From: Eupeodes corollae
Lineage: Eukaryota > Arthropoda > Insecta > Diptera > Syrphidae
DNA length: 64,000 bases
Assembly (NCBI RefSeq): GCF_945859685.1
Contig: NC_079147.1
Coordinates: 64,324,946-64,388,945, forward strand
Reading direction: 5' to 3'
Both the position numbers and the translations under genes were made by a program. The notes beneath the pieces are model-generated. The model saw only the letters and a list, made by a program, of their open reading frames with translations. It ran no database searches and was not told the origin of the DNA. The number at the start of each line of letters is the position of its first letter. Position 1 is the first letter of the stretch. Shown piece after piece: positions 1 through 11,026 of the stretch.

Positions 1-816
1 TGCAGCTATTTGTTTGCTAAATATATCAAGAGGTGTAAGGTAGAGCAAGGTGTCCAGTAGCACAGACGGGGTCGTGCGAAGCGATCCACTTATACTTAGG
101 CAGGCTGAACGTTGAACTTTATTTAGCTTATCCCTGTTTATACCTTTCTCTAAAACAGTCCACCATACTGCCACACCGTACGTTAAAATCAGTATTATTA
201 CCGATGTGTATAGCCAATGCATGATTCTGGGTTGTAAGCCGCATTTATTTCCCAAAGCTTTTTTGCAAGAAAAGAGAGCTACAATAACTTTTCTGACTCG
301 TTCCTGTACGTTGCGTTTCCAATTCAGTTTTTTGTCTAAGACAAGACCCAGGTATTTAGCCTCGTCCGAGAATTTTAATTGGATTCCTTTAATGTAAGGA
401 GGGTTGACAAATGGAATTTTGTATCTCCTAGAAAATAAGACCAGATCGGTTTTGTGTGGGTTAACACCCAGTCCACACCGATCCGCCTAAAGTATTAGTC
501 TGTCCAAGGCATTTTGTAAGAGTTCTTTAAGGATGTTAAGATGCTTTCCTGAAACTGCTCTATAGACGTTGCTATCAACGTCGTCCACATTGGCTAACAC
601 TCTGAAACCCTCCGCATCCAGACTAGTTAGGATTTCATTCACCACTAGGTTCCAGAGGAGAGGGGATAGAACACCACCTTGCGGTGTCCCCCTATTAACG
701 AATCGTCTACTAGAAGAGTTGTCCAGTTTTGAGTTAATTATTCTGCTAGTATGCATTAAATGAATTAACTCCCGAAGCGAACTCTCTCCATTTAAAGATG
801 CAAGGAAAGCAACCAT
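1..816 (-). pseudogene. LOA-A reverse transcriptase, palm and thumb
   Basis: The frame from 816 to 487 carries GTPQGGVLSPLLWNLVVNEI, then VLANVDDVD where a functional copy would have YADD. After a single TAG near 489 the same frame stays open to the window edge (for example NPHKTDLVLFSRR and a KYLGLVLDKKLNWK block), so it was recently one reading frame. The Tyr-Ala change next to the catalytic Asp pair and the stop make it inactive. It is truncated by the window at position 1. Confidence 0.85.
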
Positions 817-822
817 ATTGAT

Positions 823-1821
823 TTATTTATGATGGAGGGAACATTCAATGGTACGTATTAAAGTGTGTAACGCGGTTTCCACCGATTTACCTTTACAGTA
901 GACATGTTGAGACGAAGACAAAGGTCTTGTATCGATACGTGTTCTTAAATGGATATCAATCAATCTTTCCATGGTCTTAAGAAGGAATGATGATAGACTT
1001 ATAGGTCGTAGATCTTTAGGATTGCCTTGGGAGCATTTACCTCCTTTAGGTATAAAAACAACTCTAACTTCTCTGCATGCCGAGGGAACATGGACCAGGT
1101 AAAGAAAGCTTGTAAAAATTGCCTCAAAGATTGGTGCAATTATATCAGAAGTCTTTTGTAATTCGGCTGGTATTATTTCATCTGGTCCTGCAGATTTAAA
1201 TGGTTTGAAGCTTTTGAGAACCCATTGTAGCTTATTCATTGTGATCAGACCTTGTGGATATGTTGTATTTGAACTTGAACGTATATAACTGTTGCAAGTT
1301 TCTGTAAGAAAACTACCAGGAAAGTGAGTGTCTAAAAGTAAGTTCAGCGACTCATTACTTGAATTTGTCCAGGACCCGTCTGCATTTTTCAAGCAACTTT
1401 GCATAGCTGGACTAGTTGAAAGAATTTTCCGTAACCGAGAGGCTTCAGAAGTGCCACAGAAGGATCGCCAAGAAGATCGCTTGGATTTCCTTAGTGCCTT
1501 CTTGTAGATTCTTAGGGATTCTTTGTAGGAGTCCCAATGAGAGGCTAGTCTTGCAGCTTTGGCTCGGTTGAAAAGTTTCCTGCATTCCTTCCTGAGCGAG
1601 TCAAGCTCTGAGGCCCACCATTGTGGTTTCCTCTTTCCTCTTATGTGTATAAGTGGACAAGCAATTTCTAGCGATCTGTTCATAGCTGAGGTAAGGTCAT
1701 TGACTTCTTTGTCAAGTTCGTTAGCGTTAGAGAAAGGACAAGATAGTCCAGGTTCTAGTAAACTCCGTAATGAGTTCCTGTATGAAGCCCAGTCAGTTTT
1801 CCGATAGTTTCGAAAAGTCAA
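823..1821 (-). pseudogene. LOA-A reverse transcriptase, N-terminal half
   Basis: A 332-codon open frame covers the linker after the endonuclease and the RT fingers. SAGPDEIIPAELQK (the usual GPDG-like block) and DLRPISLSSFLLKTMERL (RT block with RPISL) are clear. The frame stops at 823 just before the next RT block. The catalytic motif A (Asp-x-x-x-x-Phe, normally DIEGAFN in this group) should lie at the junction with the next ORF but is absent, so a short deletion removed it. Confidence 0.88.
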
Positions 1822-1965
1822 TGGACTCGGGTTATCATCTACATTTATATTGAACTGGATATATCTATGATCAGAGAACGATTGTTCTTTTTATACTTTC
1901 CAGTCCAAGATCATATGGTGTATACTATCTGAGACAAGAATTATGTCTAAGACTTCTTGTCGAGT

Positions 1966-2494
1966 TTAAGTTATGAAGGTTGGTTCAAGAATATAATCAA
2001 AAAGAGACTCACCTCTGTCGTTGATATTCGTACTGCCCCATACAGCATGATGAGCGTTAGCATCGCTCCCAATAATTAGGCGGATCCTTTGCCTTTCCGC
2101 TTCAGCGACGACTTTCTGCAGGGATTTTTCAGGGAGAGGGCCAAGGTGGTCATGGCCAAGATATGCCGACACTACCCAGAAACTTCCTTTGGTTGTTTCC
2201 AGCCCAGCTACGGTTGTATCTTTGTTACTGAAACGATGGGGTACAAATACATTAATGCTACGTTTCACTAGTATGCAAGATCTAGGTTCACCTTTATCTT
2301 TCACACAAAGTGTGTAGTACCCAGGAGTCCTCACTCCTCGAACAACGGATCCCACAATCCATGGCTCTTTGGATCAGGACAATGTCTTTCCCGTTACTCG
2401 GCAGATGGAGAAGAAGTGAGGCAGAGGCCTTTATGGAGTGTTGGAGATTAATCTGAACTAACTGCAGCATTTTGACTACAATTAGGCAGATCAA
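1966..2494 (-). pseudogene. LOA-A endonuclease domain (broken)
   Basis: This is the target-site-nicking endonuclease of a LINE. Two overlapping minus-strand frames carry it: 2494-2294 (starting near LQLVQINLQHS, the usual N-terminal strand) and 2355-1966. The second shows LIIGSDANAHHAVWGS followed by NDRGESLFDYIL, which matches the Asp/Asn/His active-site block of apurinic-like nucleases. A frameshift near 2300-2350 separates the halves. The end ORF stops at 1966, well before the RT frame begins at 1821. Confidence 0.85.
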
Positions 2495-2660
2495 CCTCCA
2501 CCACGGTTTTGTTCTGATCCTCTGAGTCTGAGGATGAACTCAAGAGTTCGTCCTCGCTCAGAAGGATCATGTTAAGGTCCTCCTCAGTCTCCATTAAGGA
2601 TGGACTGTCTACGACTTTTGTAGAGGGTGGAGTCGCGATTGGCATATATTCGACCGCCAC
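2448..2660 (-). pseudogene. LOA-A leader ORF (N-terminal part), unassigned function
   Basis: A 70-codon frame rich in Ser, Asp and Glu (runs such as SSSSDSEDQN) immediately precedes and overlaps the endonuclease start in another frame. It may be the end of ORF1 or the low-complexity N-terminus of ORF2. No nucleic-acid-binding knuckle is visible. It is attributed to the retrotransposon only by position and strand. Confidence 0.45.
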
Positions 2661-3059
2661 TTAACTTAAGTATCAACATAACTTCCAGAGTAATATACAA
2701 GAATCTAAACCTTCACAGATTATCTGCAGAAAGGTATTTTAACAACAACTTTACATCAGAATTGATAAGAACCATTTTTTAAACAAAAGTATATCTTTAG
2801 AAAATTTTCCATTTGTGTAACAGAAGAAATCTGATAATGTGAACCATTTTAATGCGGTTTTCAAAATTTCAAGAAAAACAGAAAGATTGGGCTTTAAATG
2901 TTTGCATATTAGCTTATACATATATACAAAGTATATTATACACACATTATGTATTCATTTATATAATTCTCATGTTTTTTATTTTGTTTAATATTTCCAA
3001 GCCAAATGAATGAAAAGTTAAAAATAAAGCCATTGGATCTTGAATACATAGCTTTTCAA
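2661..3059. other. AT-rich spacer, no gene seen
   Basis: About 400 bp of AT-rich sequence lies between LOA-A and the next RTE fragment. Only short chance ORFs are present, with no transposon motif that I can recognise. Confidence 0.6.
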
Positions 3060-4213
3060 AGCAGCTGGAGATAATTTGGTTAGGAGTATGCACCAAATTA
3101 TCTGAAAAATATGTTCGGAAGAAACCATGTCCGTTGAATGCAACCTAAGTATTATTTGCCCAATACTGCAAAAGGAGTCCCACGAAACTGCACCAAATAT
3201 ATAGCACTTAGTCTCCTAACCATCACTTACAAAATTTTCTCTAGCGTATCTGAACCACTAAAGCCCATACTCTACAAGCTGATAGGTTTTTATATATGTG
3301 GTTTCAGACCAGTCCACAGTCGATTAAATGTTCACATTACATTATCAAATCGACACTTACCATCTTTTCATCGATTTCAAGGCAAGGATTTTAGACAAGG
3401 TGATTCTCTCATCATCCTAAACATTGTCCTTGAAAGAATAGTGCAGAGGTCTCATGTCAACAGTAGAGGCTATATTTTTAAGAAGTATGTCCAATTACTC
3501 GAATATGCTGATGATATTGACGTAATCGGAAGAACTCATCGTGATGTCAGTGGGGCTTATTTTGACTTTTGAAACAGAGGTGGCAAAAAGGGGTGTAGCT
3601 ATTAATCAGGGCAATACAAAAAACAAACTGTCATCAAAAAAAAACACTGACGTGTCTGTCAAAACGTTACAGTCACCTGACATAACTTTGAAGTAGCTAA
3701 GAACTATTTCTAAATAAGCTGATTCTTCGGGCTAATAAAGCAATTGAGCAGGAGATTCCTTTCTCGAACAAATGAAGTGTCGCAATGCAACTCTCTAATA
3801 ATCAACGTCTTGCTATACGGTGCAGAAGCTTGGACTATGACGAAAGCGGTTGAAAGTACCTTGGGTCGTTTCGAGAGAAAAACTATTATAAATGTGATAT
3901 AAGGTCCTTACGAGCTCTACGGGCCTTAAAGCAACGTGGACTTAGCCATTAGGATTAAATTCTAACTATTAAGACATCCGGGTCACGTAAAGTGTATAGA
4001 AATCTATGCACATTGGGCCGGAAAGTCTTTCAATCTACGCTCACAGGACAGATAAGAAGAGGAAGGCCGAGGATCAGGTGGTGCGCACAAGTGAAAGTGA
4101 ACTTACCCTAGTTAGAATGAGCAACTGGAAACATCTTGCTAAGGATTGAGCTAGATCCAAAAGTTTGTTGAGTGAGGCCTTAATTCACACAGGACTGTAG
4201 CACCACCTTAAAT
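3060..4213 (+). mobile_element. RTE-1 retrotransposon fragment (copy A), RT to 3' end
   Basis: This is a decayed plus-strand piece of the most abundant LINE in the window, an RTE-like endonuclease/RT family. It starts in the RT fingers (AGDNLVRSMHQ in translation), is internally deleted between the palm and the FRQGD block, and keeps YADDIDVIGRTHRDVSGA (146-codon ORF at 3138-3572). The thumb and C-terminus follow with frameshifts. It ends with the diagnostic tail: a CACCTTAA-like motif followed by AAGTA repeats at about 4190-4215. It is not functional. Confidence 0.85.
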
Positions 4214-5399
4214 AAGTAAGTAAAATCATTTTATGTTATTATTATAAAATGTCATGTTCGTTTTTAGATCAAAGAAAAATAACTTTAATAAGTAACGAAT
4301 CCATCTATCCATTTTCTAACAATATTTTTTGTGAAAGAAACAAAGTTAATATTCTGTTATGTGATATATTTCACCCATAAAAATAATAAATAATTTAAAG
4401 ACAAGCATTTAAGGTCTTCATGTCAGGCTTTTTAATAATTCTCGAGACACATCATTTTATTTTACTTTGACTTTATTTTATCAAATATTTGTACCATTAG
4501 AATATTTCTTCTCAATTAAATATTTTGTCAATTATCATCATCATCATTCTAAAATTTTTATAAAATCCTTAAAATTAACAAAACCTAAGTTACGTTAATT
4601 TGGTTGACCACATATTCACGCAAACAGTCAAACAAACATTAAAAAAAAAATTATACAAAAACCATAACCACAAAGCTTATGAACAGAATTTATGAGTTTT
4701 AATTATTGTTGAAATGTTTTAATCTGTGAGAGACTTTTATTTTTGTTTTATAATAAATAGATCCATTTAGGTTGAAATGACTTTGAAATGCGGTGTAGGT
4801 GGTGGTGGTAGGGATGGAAGTGCGGTGGCAAAGGAATTTTACAATTTCAAATAATAATAAAGTATTCAGCACAACAAAATACAAATAAAAACATTTACAA
4901 ATCTCTCCCACTTGAAATAGCATAAATATCATTTTTTCAAAATATAAATCAAATATGTGCCCTACTTTTCTATTTCAGAATTCGGAAATTATGAGCTTAA
5001 ATAGTTCGAGGGGATTTTTTGTAAATTTTACATTTAGAAAGAGTACTTAACATAAAACAGATTTTAAAAGGTTCAAAAACTAATTTATCAAATTAAATTA
5101 ATAATTATAGAAAAACAGAGTTGCCAATATATTATTTGTGTTCGAGATCAAGTACCAGTACCATTAATAGGACTTATATTTTAGTTACTGATGGTACTTA
5201 AGAATACAAACTAAAAGTACTTCTACAAAAAAGTTTGTATCAAAGAACTTGAGTAGTTATTTAAAGCTTATTCCAAGTTCTTTGAAGCAAAGGATGCCTT
5301 TTTAACTTCATGGGAAATTTCGATGGTTCCTATATGTAGTATGGTAGTTTAATCCTATACAATTTAATAAACTAACTACAACAGTTAAAAGTTGATAAA
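4214..5399. other. AT-rich spacer, no gene seen
   Basis: About 1.2 kb of AT-rich DNA with simple runs and only short ORFs (the longest, near 4699-4932, has no recognisable motif). Nothing in it can be supported as a gene or named repeat. Confidence 0.55.
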
Positions 5400-5950
5400 T
5401 ACAGACAATATCATTATTAACCTCCCTTTACGATAAAGTCTGCATTTGAAGAAGCTGTATCCCGTGTTTATGAGGCGAAATGTTTGAAGTCGCATTGAAC
5501 AGATTTTATCCTATTCTTGCGGACCTTGAAAGAGTCTATACCTAAGATACGTGCTCAAGACGGGCAGACCAATGTGTTATATCGAGCGAGATTAACATAG
5601 GGATGCTGAAATTTTCTAGACCAACGTTTAAATAATCCTTATATAGATGTATAAATGTATAAAATCGACTGTATCGAACACAAAGGGGTACATCATTATT
5701 AGCTTATATAAAGGGTTGAGGTCCTAAATGACTACCCTGGGGAACTCCTGATTTAACAATGAAAGGACTTCCAAATTTTACCCGATAAGACGTGTTTCGA
5801 AGATAAAATATATCCATGTGATAAACTGAGGAAGAAACCCTATTTCCTTAAGCTTAAATGTGGTGATATTATCACGAGAAAATTGGTCAATATCTTTATA
5901 ATAATAAGTGTAGATACAGAAGAACGAAATCTAGGATATTTGAGCAATTA
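5400..5950 (-). pseudogene. Jockey/CR1-like reverse transcriptase fragment
   Basis: No long ORF exists, but the minus strand around 5860-5690 translates to LKEIGFLPQFITWIY, then after a frameshift to YRVKFGSPFIVKSGVPQGSH with LGP following. The last part is the conserved RT block around PQG; a stop follows shortly after it. Flanking sequence down to 5400 looks like further decayed RT but is too degraded to assign residues. It is an old LINE relic, distinct from the RTE and LOA families nearby. Confidence 0.7.
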
Positions 5951-5963
5951 TGCAGAAATGGCC

Positions 5964-6670
5964 ACTAAAGGGTTTTTCAATTGGTGCGGTTAGATTTGGG
6001 CACCCTGTTGCGGCCATTTTGGTTTTGTGACACATGTCAAATATTTTGTTTAATATTCAATTGCTCATGTCAATTCATCATGGGAAGTTACACAATTGAA
6101 CAACACGTTCAAATGATAAAACATTTGTATCAAAATGAGTGTTCGTTAACGCAAATTTACGCACTTTGCATCCATTTAACGATAGACGTGGTGGCTCTTC
6201 ACAGTGGACTTTTTAACGTTTGGTGGCCAAATTTGAGACGGCCTGTTCAGTTAACAATCAGCCAACACCTGTTCGGTTCTAGAACGCAAGAACGAGAACA
6301 ACTCCGCGATCCGTGAAAGTGTACAGCAGAACCCAAAGCAGTCTCAAGAACTCGGCCTCATGCCGACTTCAACTTGGCGCATTTGCGTCAGGACTTGGGC
6401 CTACAACCGTACAAGATTGAACCGACCCATTAGCTCAAATTTATGACCATAGCCAACGCCGTTTGTTCGCTGACTGGGGTACGTATCGTTTGAAAGAGGA
6501 CATCAGTACGAGTCGTATTTTTGAATGAATGGCTGTGTTAACAAGCAAAATTGCCGTATATGAGACGGGCACCAACCCACACGAGGTTCACCTAATGATA
6601 ATGCTTCCTGGTTTTTGAGCTATGGACAACAAAAAAACATCACGACCATACGGTTCGAAATTCAGTAATT
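5964..6670 (+). mobile_element. Mariner-type transposon, 5' part with transposase N-terminus
   Basis: After a GGGTTTTTCAATTGG-like terminal sequence, a frame beginning MGSYTIEQHVQMIKHLYQNE (about 6080) resembles the helix-turn-helix N-terminus of Tc1/mariner transposases. Further decayed matches follow (LRQDLGLQPYKIE around 6380-6420). No catalytic DDE core is recognisable, and multiple stops are present. Other pieces of what looks like the same family occur at 38505-38790, 47880-48335 and 62930-63380. The assignment rests on motif recognition. Confidence 0.7.
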
Positions 6671-7087
6671 TTTTTTATTTAAATCCAGTTTCCAGTCAGT
6701 TTCTTGCATAAAAAATTAAAATCAAATTTGGTAAAAATTGGCAATTATAATATTTAAAGTAAGCATTCAAATGTATGCACTTTAGTAAGAAAAATCATAA
6801 AATTCATCTTAAAAAATGCTGATATAATAGAATATAAATTAAACTGTAACAGCTACTAGTACTTAGTGAGCAGCTTATAGGGCTACTACGACATATTCGA
6901 AGCCCAGGGCTATAATGAGCGGTAATGCCGACACTCGTATTTGGAGTTAAATCAAGGACCTAGTCCTTTTGATTGAAAGCCGTACGTCGGGGTGACTTCC
7001 TGACCACATAAAGAAAACCCAGTTGTAAAGCATGAACAAGCCTCGGATAAGGACGGATTTACTGTTGACAATCCATGCAAATGAATT

Positions 7088-8089
7088 ATGGAGAACGAAC
7101 TTTGGATATACACGAAGAATGTTAGGACACATAACAGACCTCATGCAGCCGAAGAATTAGCTGAGGCCCTAGACTTCTATAAAGCAGACATCACCGCCAT
7201 CCAGGAAATACGATGGGATGGGCCTAGCAAAAAGAGGATAAAAAACTGCGACATTAACTTTGGTAACTGCTACCGAGAAAACCAACAGCGCTTATTTAAA
7301 TGCGGCTTTTGTCATTGAAGCCAGACTAAGACAACAAGTTTTGAGCTTTAGGTACATCAACGAGCACATCATGACCATCCTCATCAAGGCTAAATTCGGC
7401 AACATAAGCCTGATATGCGCGCACGCCCCCACAGAAAAGAAGAATGACAAAACCAAAGATATGTACTTCGAGTTCTTAGGCAAAAAATATGAGTAGTGTC
7501 CTAGCTACCATATTAAAATTTTCCTGGGCGGCTTTAACGCCAAGCTAATGAAATCTTTGGTGGAACAATCGGGAAAAACAGCCTGCACGACAACACTTAT
7601 GACAACGGATTCAGGCTCATTAATTTTGCTACGGGGCGAAACGTCATGGTACCCAGTACGTGTTTTCAACACCCCAACATTCATAAAGGAGTTCTCCAGA
7701 TCAATCTACCGTCAACCAGATTGACCATATTACGATATGGACATGCTTCCAGCATCATGGATGTACGAACTTTCCAAGGAGCTAACATCAACTCGGACCA
7801 CAACCACGTTGTAACCAAGGTAACACTTCGAATTTCTAGACCCAAGGCAAAACAGGGAGATGCTGGGAGAAGGTACAACGTCGAACGGCTACAATGGCAA
7901 AAGATCGCCAAATCCTTCTCCAACCGAGTTGAAAAAATAACTTCTCTCGTTTTCTGCCGCCAAAACAATGTATGTATGGGGCAACTTTCCCAAGATGCAA
8001 TCAGAGAAGCCGCCTCTGACGTCAAACGCAGCCTCCAACAAGGAACTCCTCGTATGATGAAGAATGTCGCAAAGCGGGGCGCCGTATAG
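7088..8089 (+). pseudogene. RTE-1 copy B endonuclease domain
   Basis: Three frames cover the endonuclease. 7088-7318 starts MENELWIYTKNVRTHNRPHA and contains AAEELAEALDFYKADITAIQ and EIRWDG, the Glu-containing active-site strand. 7260-7496 carries ICAHAPTEKKNDKTKDMYFE. 7646-8089 carries the SDHNHVVTKV block, the Ser-Asp-His end motif of apurinic-type nucleases. The central GDFNAKLGRED motif is damaged (around 7525-7560). Frameshifts between the segments make it non-functional. Confidence 0.87.
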
Positions 8090-8300
8090 AAGGATGAGAG
8101 CTACCCATGAGCAAAAGAGGCGAGAGGAACACTGACTTCTCAGAAGGAAAAAGATAGAGCATGAGAAGCTTTCGGTCAAAGACGTTGGCAGTTTAAAAAG
8201 CAGGAATGATGTTCAAAAGTTTTGTGAGCAGGTAAAACGGGATTCACAAGTCCAATCGCCTAGAACCGAAGACTGCAAACACTAAAGTAGAAAAATCATA

Positions 8301-8548
8301 GTGGAATCGCAGTCAAGACTGAGGATATGGAAGGACCACTTCCGCAGACTGTATAACGGCGACGACGAACCAAATATCACTGTCAGGCAGGATGATCTAT
8401 TCAACATAGACGACGAAAGCCAACAATCTCGTCTTCCCGAAGCAACTGTAGATAATTTGGTTAGATTTGGTTTCCACCAACTTATCTGTAAGATTTGGTC
8501 GGAAGAAATGACTAATAAACGGAACCTCTTTATTGTTTGGCTAATTCT
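8301..8548 (+). pseudogene. RTE-1 copy B, RT N-terminal part upstream of the MITE
   Basis: The frame encodes ESQSRLRIWKDHFRRLYNGD, then the acidic linker DDLFNIDDESQQSRLPEA and HQLICKIWSEE, all shared with copies E (19010) and G (41983-42537). The part specifying SNKAAGADGL, the usual block before RT, has been lost by a short deletion. The frame is cut by the MITE at 8549. Confidence 0.8.
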
Positions 8549-9042
8549 GGGGTGGAATCGGCTAAGGTGATTGTTGATAAATGACAATCAAAATGATCAA
8601 ATTTGGTCTACATAAGGTGATAGTCAAATTGATACCTAAAAAGCTATCACAAAAAAATGTGATAGTCGTTTTCAAACAAATTTGTTTATTCCGAATAGAG
8701 CTACCAGACGCTTTCACAAACGACTGGAAAATTTTCTTAGTTCACTTTGTTTCTTTTAAAAAACACATTAAACACATTCCTGTGACCTACAAAGCTTACG
8801 ACATTCGAAGAAAAGTAAGAATTTTATACAAAATCACCCAATTTGAGACTTTTATTTAGATATTTTATAAGAATCAATTTAAAATTTCACTAAGGCAACA
8901 ACGAATTTTGACAATTTGAATCTGAAATTGTTCAATCGAATTGAATTGAGTTGAATCATTTTACGTAGACGGAATGAAAATGATAGTCAATTTGATTATC
9001 AAAAAATTGATAGTCAACAATCACCTTAGCCGATTCCACCCC
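8549..9042. mobile_element. 494-bp MITE with perfect 29-bp terminal inverted repeats
   Basis: Positions 8549-8577 and 9014-9042 are perfect reverse complements over 29 bp (outer bases GGGGTGGAATCGG). Just inside both ends are further copies of TGATAGTCAA-like motifs in both orientations. The element sits inside the RT gene of RTE-1 copy B, about 20 bp of which seem missing at the site. A 92-codon ORF at 8581-8859 shows no domain and is probably chance. The superfamily is unclear because no clean target duplication is visible. Confidence 0.88.
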
Positions 9043-9715
9043 TGAAACTCTATAGAGGCTTCAGTCTACTTAACATCGCTAATATAATCTTCTTTGCCGT
9101 ATTATGTGATCGTCTGAAGCCCATCGTCAACAACTTGAGAGGTCCTTATTAGTGTTGTTTTAAACCAGGAAAGTCAACAGTCCATCAAATATTCACATTA
9201 TGGCAGATCTTGGAAAAAAAATCAAGAAAATCAAATCGACACCCACCATCTTTCATCGATTTTAGGGCCACATATGACAGCATATACAGGGACGAACTGT
9301 ATAAAGAAATGTCTTGTTTTGGGATTCCTGCCAAACTTGTCCGTTTGCTCAGGATGACTATGGATATTTCACGCTTCTCCACAAAGCTTGGAAATAACTT
9401 TTCGATGTCAAAAAATGTTTCAGACATGCGCTGTCATGTGATTTTTTAAGAGCTCACACGTCAGCACTGAAGGCACTATCTTTCAAAAGTCTGTCCAATT
9501 ATATTGATATTGACCTAATCGGAAGAACTCAGCGTGATGTCTATGGGGCTTTTGTGAGTATTGAGGCAGAGGCAGTACAAATGGGTTCAATCATTAATGT
9601 TGGTAAAAGAAAGTACATGTTGTCATCAAGAAAAGCCCTACAACACCGGCGTCACAGTCAAATCGTCATCATCTACAGACGTAACTTGGAGGTAGTTAAG
9701 GACTTCGTCTATCTA
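9043..9715 (+). pseudogene. RTE-1 copy B, RT palm downstream of the MITE
   Basis: After the MITE, RT coding resumes with the region homologous to ISLLNIAYKI and VDQIF. The 9210-9449 frame carries SFIDFRATYDSIYRDELYKE, with the motif A Asp, and AKLVRLLRMTMD. The RQGDALSCDFF block is deleted and the YADD box is degraded (IDIDLIGRTQRDVYGAF). It stops at the SINE target site. Confidence 0.82.
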
Positions 9716-10038
9716 TAAAACATAAATAAATTGGGTGCCGCGACAGTCCGTTGAGAACCAAGGCCTAGTGACTTACAACTCTCAACCATTCCTGTGTGCG
9801 AGTAATGTTGTCAGGAATGGAGGGGACCTACAGTTTATATGCCGACTCCGAACGGCTAGTTTTGAGAAAGCACTTTTTCATGACAAGAGTTACTCTTATA
9901 GAATTTGTCAATTCCTCGCAAGAGGCAGTACCCGTGAAAAGACTTTAGATGGCATAGGCAGGGATCGAACCCAAGACCTCTAGCATGACAGTCCAACGCA
10001 CTAACCATCATGCCACGGACATTTATTGTACCGGGCTC
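9716..10038 (-). mobile_element. tRNA-derived SINE with 14-bp target duplication and captured copia tag
   Basis: On the minus strand the element starts CCGTGGCATGATGGTTAGTG (an A-box-like pol III sequence) and has GGTTCGATCCCTGCC (B-box) about 35 bp on. A unique body follows, and the 3' end is a TTTA-rich tail ending near 9716. It is flanked by the exact duplication ACTTCGTCTATCTA at 9702-9715 and 10039-10052, inside RTE-1 copy B. Between the SINE head (10018) and the right duplication lies about 21 bp identical to copia gag at 11824. Related copies are at 14706, 30697/33247, 45561 and 56290. Confidence 0.9.
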
Positions 10039-10296
10039 ACTTCGTCTATCTAGGTTCCGCTATTAACGAAGAAAATAACACCAGCCCTGAGATCAAACGA
10101 AGAATGACTCTTCCTAACCGCTGTTTCTTTGGGCTAGTTTAAAAAAAGACTAAATATATTTTACAAATTTAAGAAAATTTGTACTGTTGTTAAAAATGCC
10201 GTTTTCTTCGACATCGTGAATTTTTTCAATGCTGTTACCAGCCCAATCCAAATAAGAGCTGTGGACTATTACATCGCCGCCTTCAACAGGTAGATT

Positions 10297-11026
10297 TTAA
10301 AGGGTTTCATCATTTTTGTTCTCACTAAATCGTTCCGCCTCTGAAGTCAATATTTCTGTTAACTTCGGCTTTCTCAACACGGAATCTTCATTGAACTTTA
10401 TGTGTCGACCAATAACTAACCTATTCTCTTTCATGTCCCACAGCCGGTATGAACCAATCGATGAAGCATACCCAAGCATCAGACATTTGTTCGACTTACC
10501 TCCAAATTTCGATCGCTTATCTTTTGGATCGAAATTGAAGCCAAATCTTAGCTGATGACTACTTCATAAATTGCTTCCCAACAGCACTAGTCGGCGATCG
10601 ATTCTTAATATAATTTGCTGCAAGAACTGCTTCCTTCCAGAATTTACGATGAAAACCTCTTGCCACCGGCATAGTTGTAGATTTTTCTTGAAGTGTTGTT
10701 CTATTCAATCGCTCACACAGGGAGTTCATCTCTGGATTGTAGCATAATTTAAATACCCTTTGACTTACAGAACTGTCTAATCCCATTTGAAGTATATTCT
10801 CCACCGTTGTCAGCTCTCAGCTTCGCAAATTTCTTGCAATGAAGTGCTTCAGCTATGACTACGAATTCTTTGAACTTGCTAAGGACTTCACTTTTTCGTG
10901 CAGAATATCATTGAAGCTCTGGAATAGTCGTCAGTGAGTGACACAAAATATCTGCTTCTATCATATGCCGACGTTGGCATAGGACCACAGACATCACTAT
11001 GAACTAGTTCCAAAATGCGATTGGAT
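10297..11026 (-). pseudogene. Copia-like integrase core and following region
   Basis: Frames at 10804-10559 and 10479-10297 carry NPEMNSLCERLNRT (with the Glu of the DDE triad), FWKEAVLAANYIKNRSPTSA, then MLGYASSIGSYRLWD and KENRLVIGRHIKF, the usual copia sequence after integrase. The frame then continues through a single TAA to about 10190 (VIVHSSYLDWAGNS). The catalytic Asp region near 10930 is degraded. Confidence 0.83.

Larger units (their letters stand above)
1..2660 (-). mobile_element. R1/LOA-type non-LTR retrotransposon, 5' half (copy LOA-A)
   Basis: Read on the minus strand, the order is a short acidic leader ORF, an apurinic-type endonuclease, then a reverse transcriptase that runs off the window at position 1. 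The RT box GTPQGGVLSPLLW and the endonuclease block GSDANAHHAVWGS are typical of the R1/LOA group. The copy is dead: endonuclease and RT lie in different frames, one TAG interrupts the RT near 489, and the YADD box is changed. Its 3' end (RNase H and tail) lies outside the window, but a homologous 3' half sits at 46036-47310 on the plus strand. Clade assignment is from motif recognition, not phylogeny. Confidence 0.85.
6850..10138 (+). mobile_element. RTE-1 retrotransposon copy B, interrupted by a MITE and a SINE
   Basis: Plus-strand copy starting in the family 5' UTR (about 6855, homologous to 17580 onward and 24540 onward), followed by endonuclease, RT and part of the C-terminal region. It is broken by frameshifts and by two later insertions, a MITE at 8549-9042 and a SINE at 9716-10038, and ends abruptly near 10136 where the copia-like element begins. 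After the SINE the coding frame resumes with the YLGSAINEE-type thumb region. The insertion order is RTE-1 first, then MITE and SINE. Confidence 0.88.

Noticed and set aside
8581..8859. 92-codon ORF as a gene
   Set aside because: It lies wholly inside the MITE, is Lys/Ile/Phe-rich from base composition and has no domain.
9950..10018. tRNA gene on the minus strand
   Set aside because: A- and B-box sequences are present but the element continues into a SINE body with a tail and target duplications; it is a tRNA-derived SINE head, not a tRNA gene.
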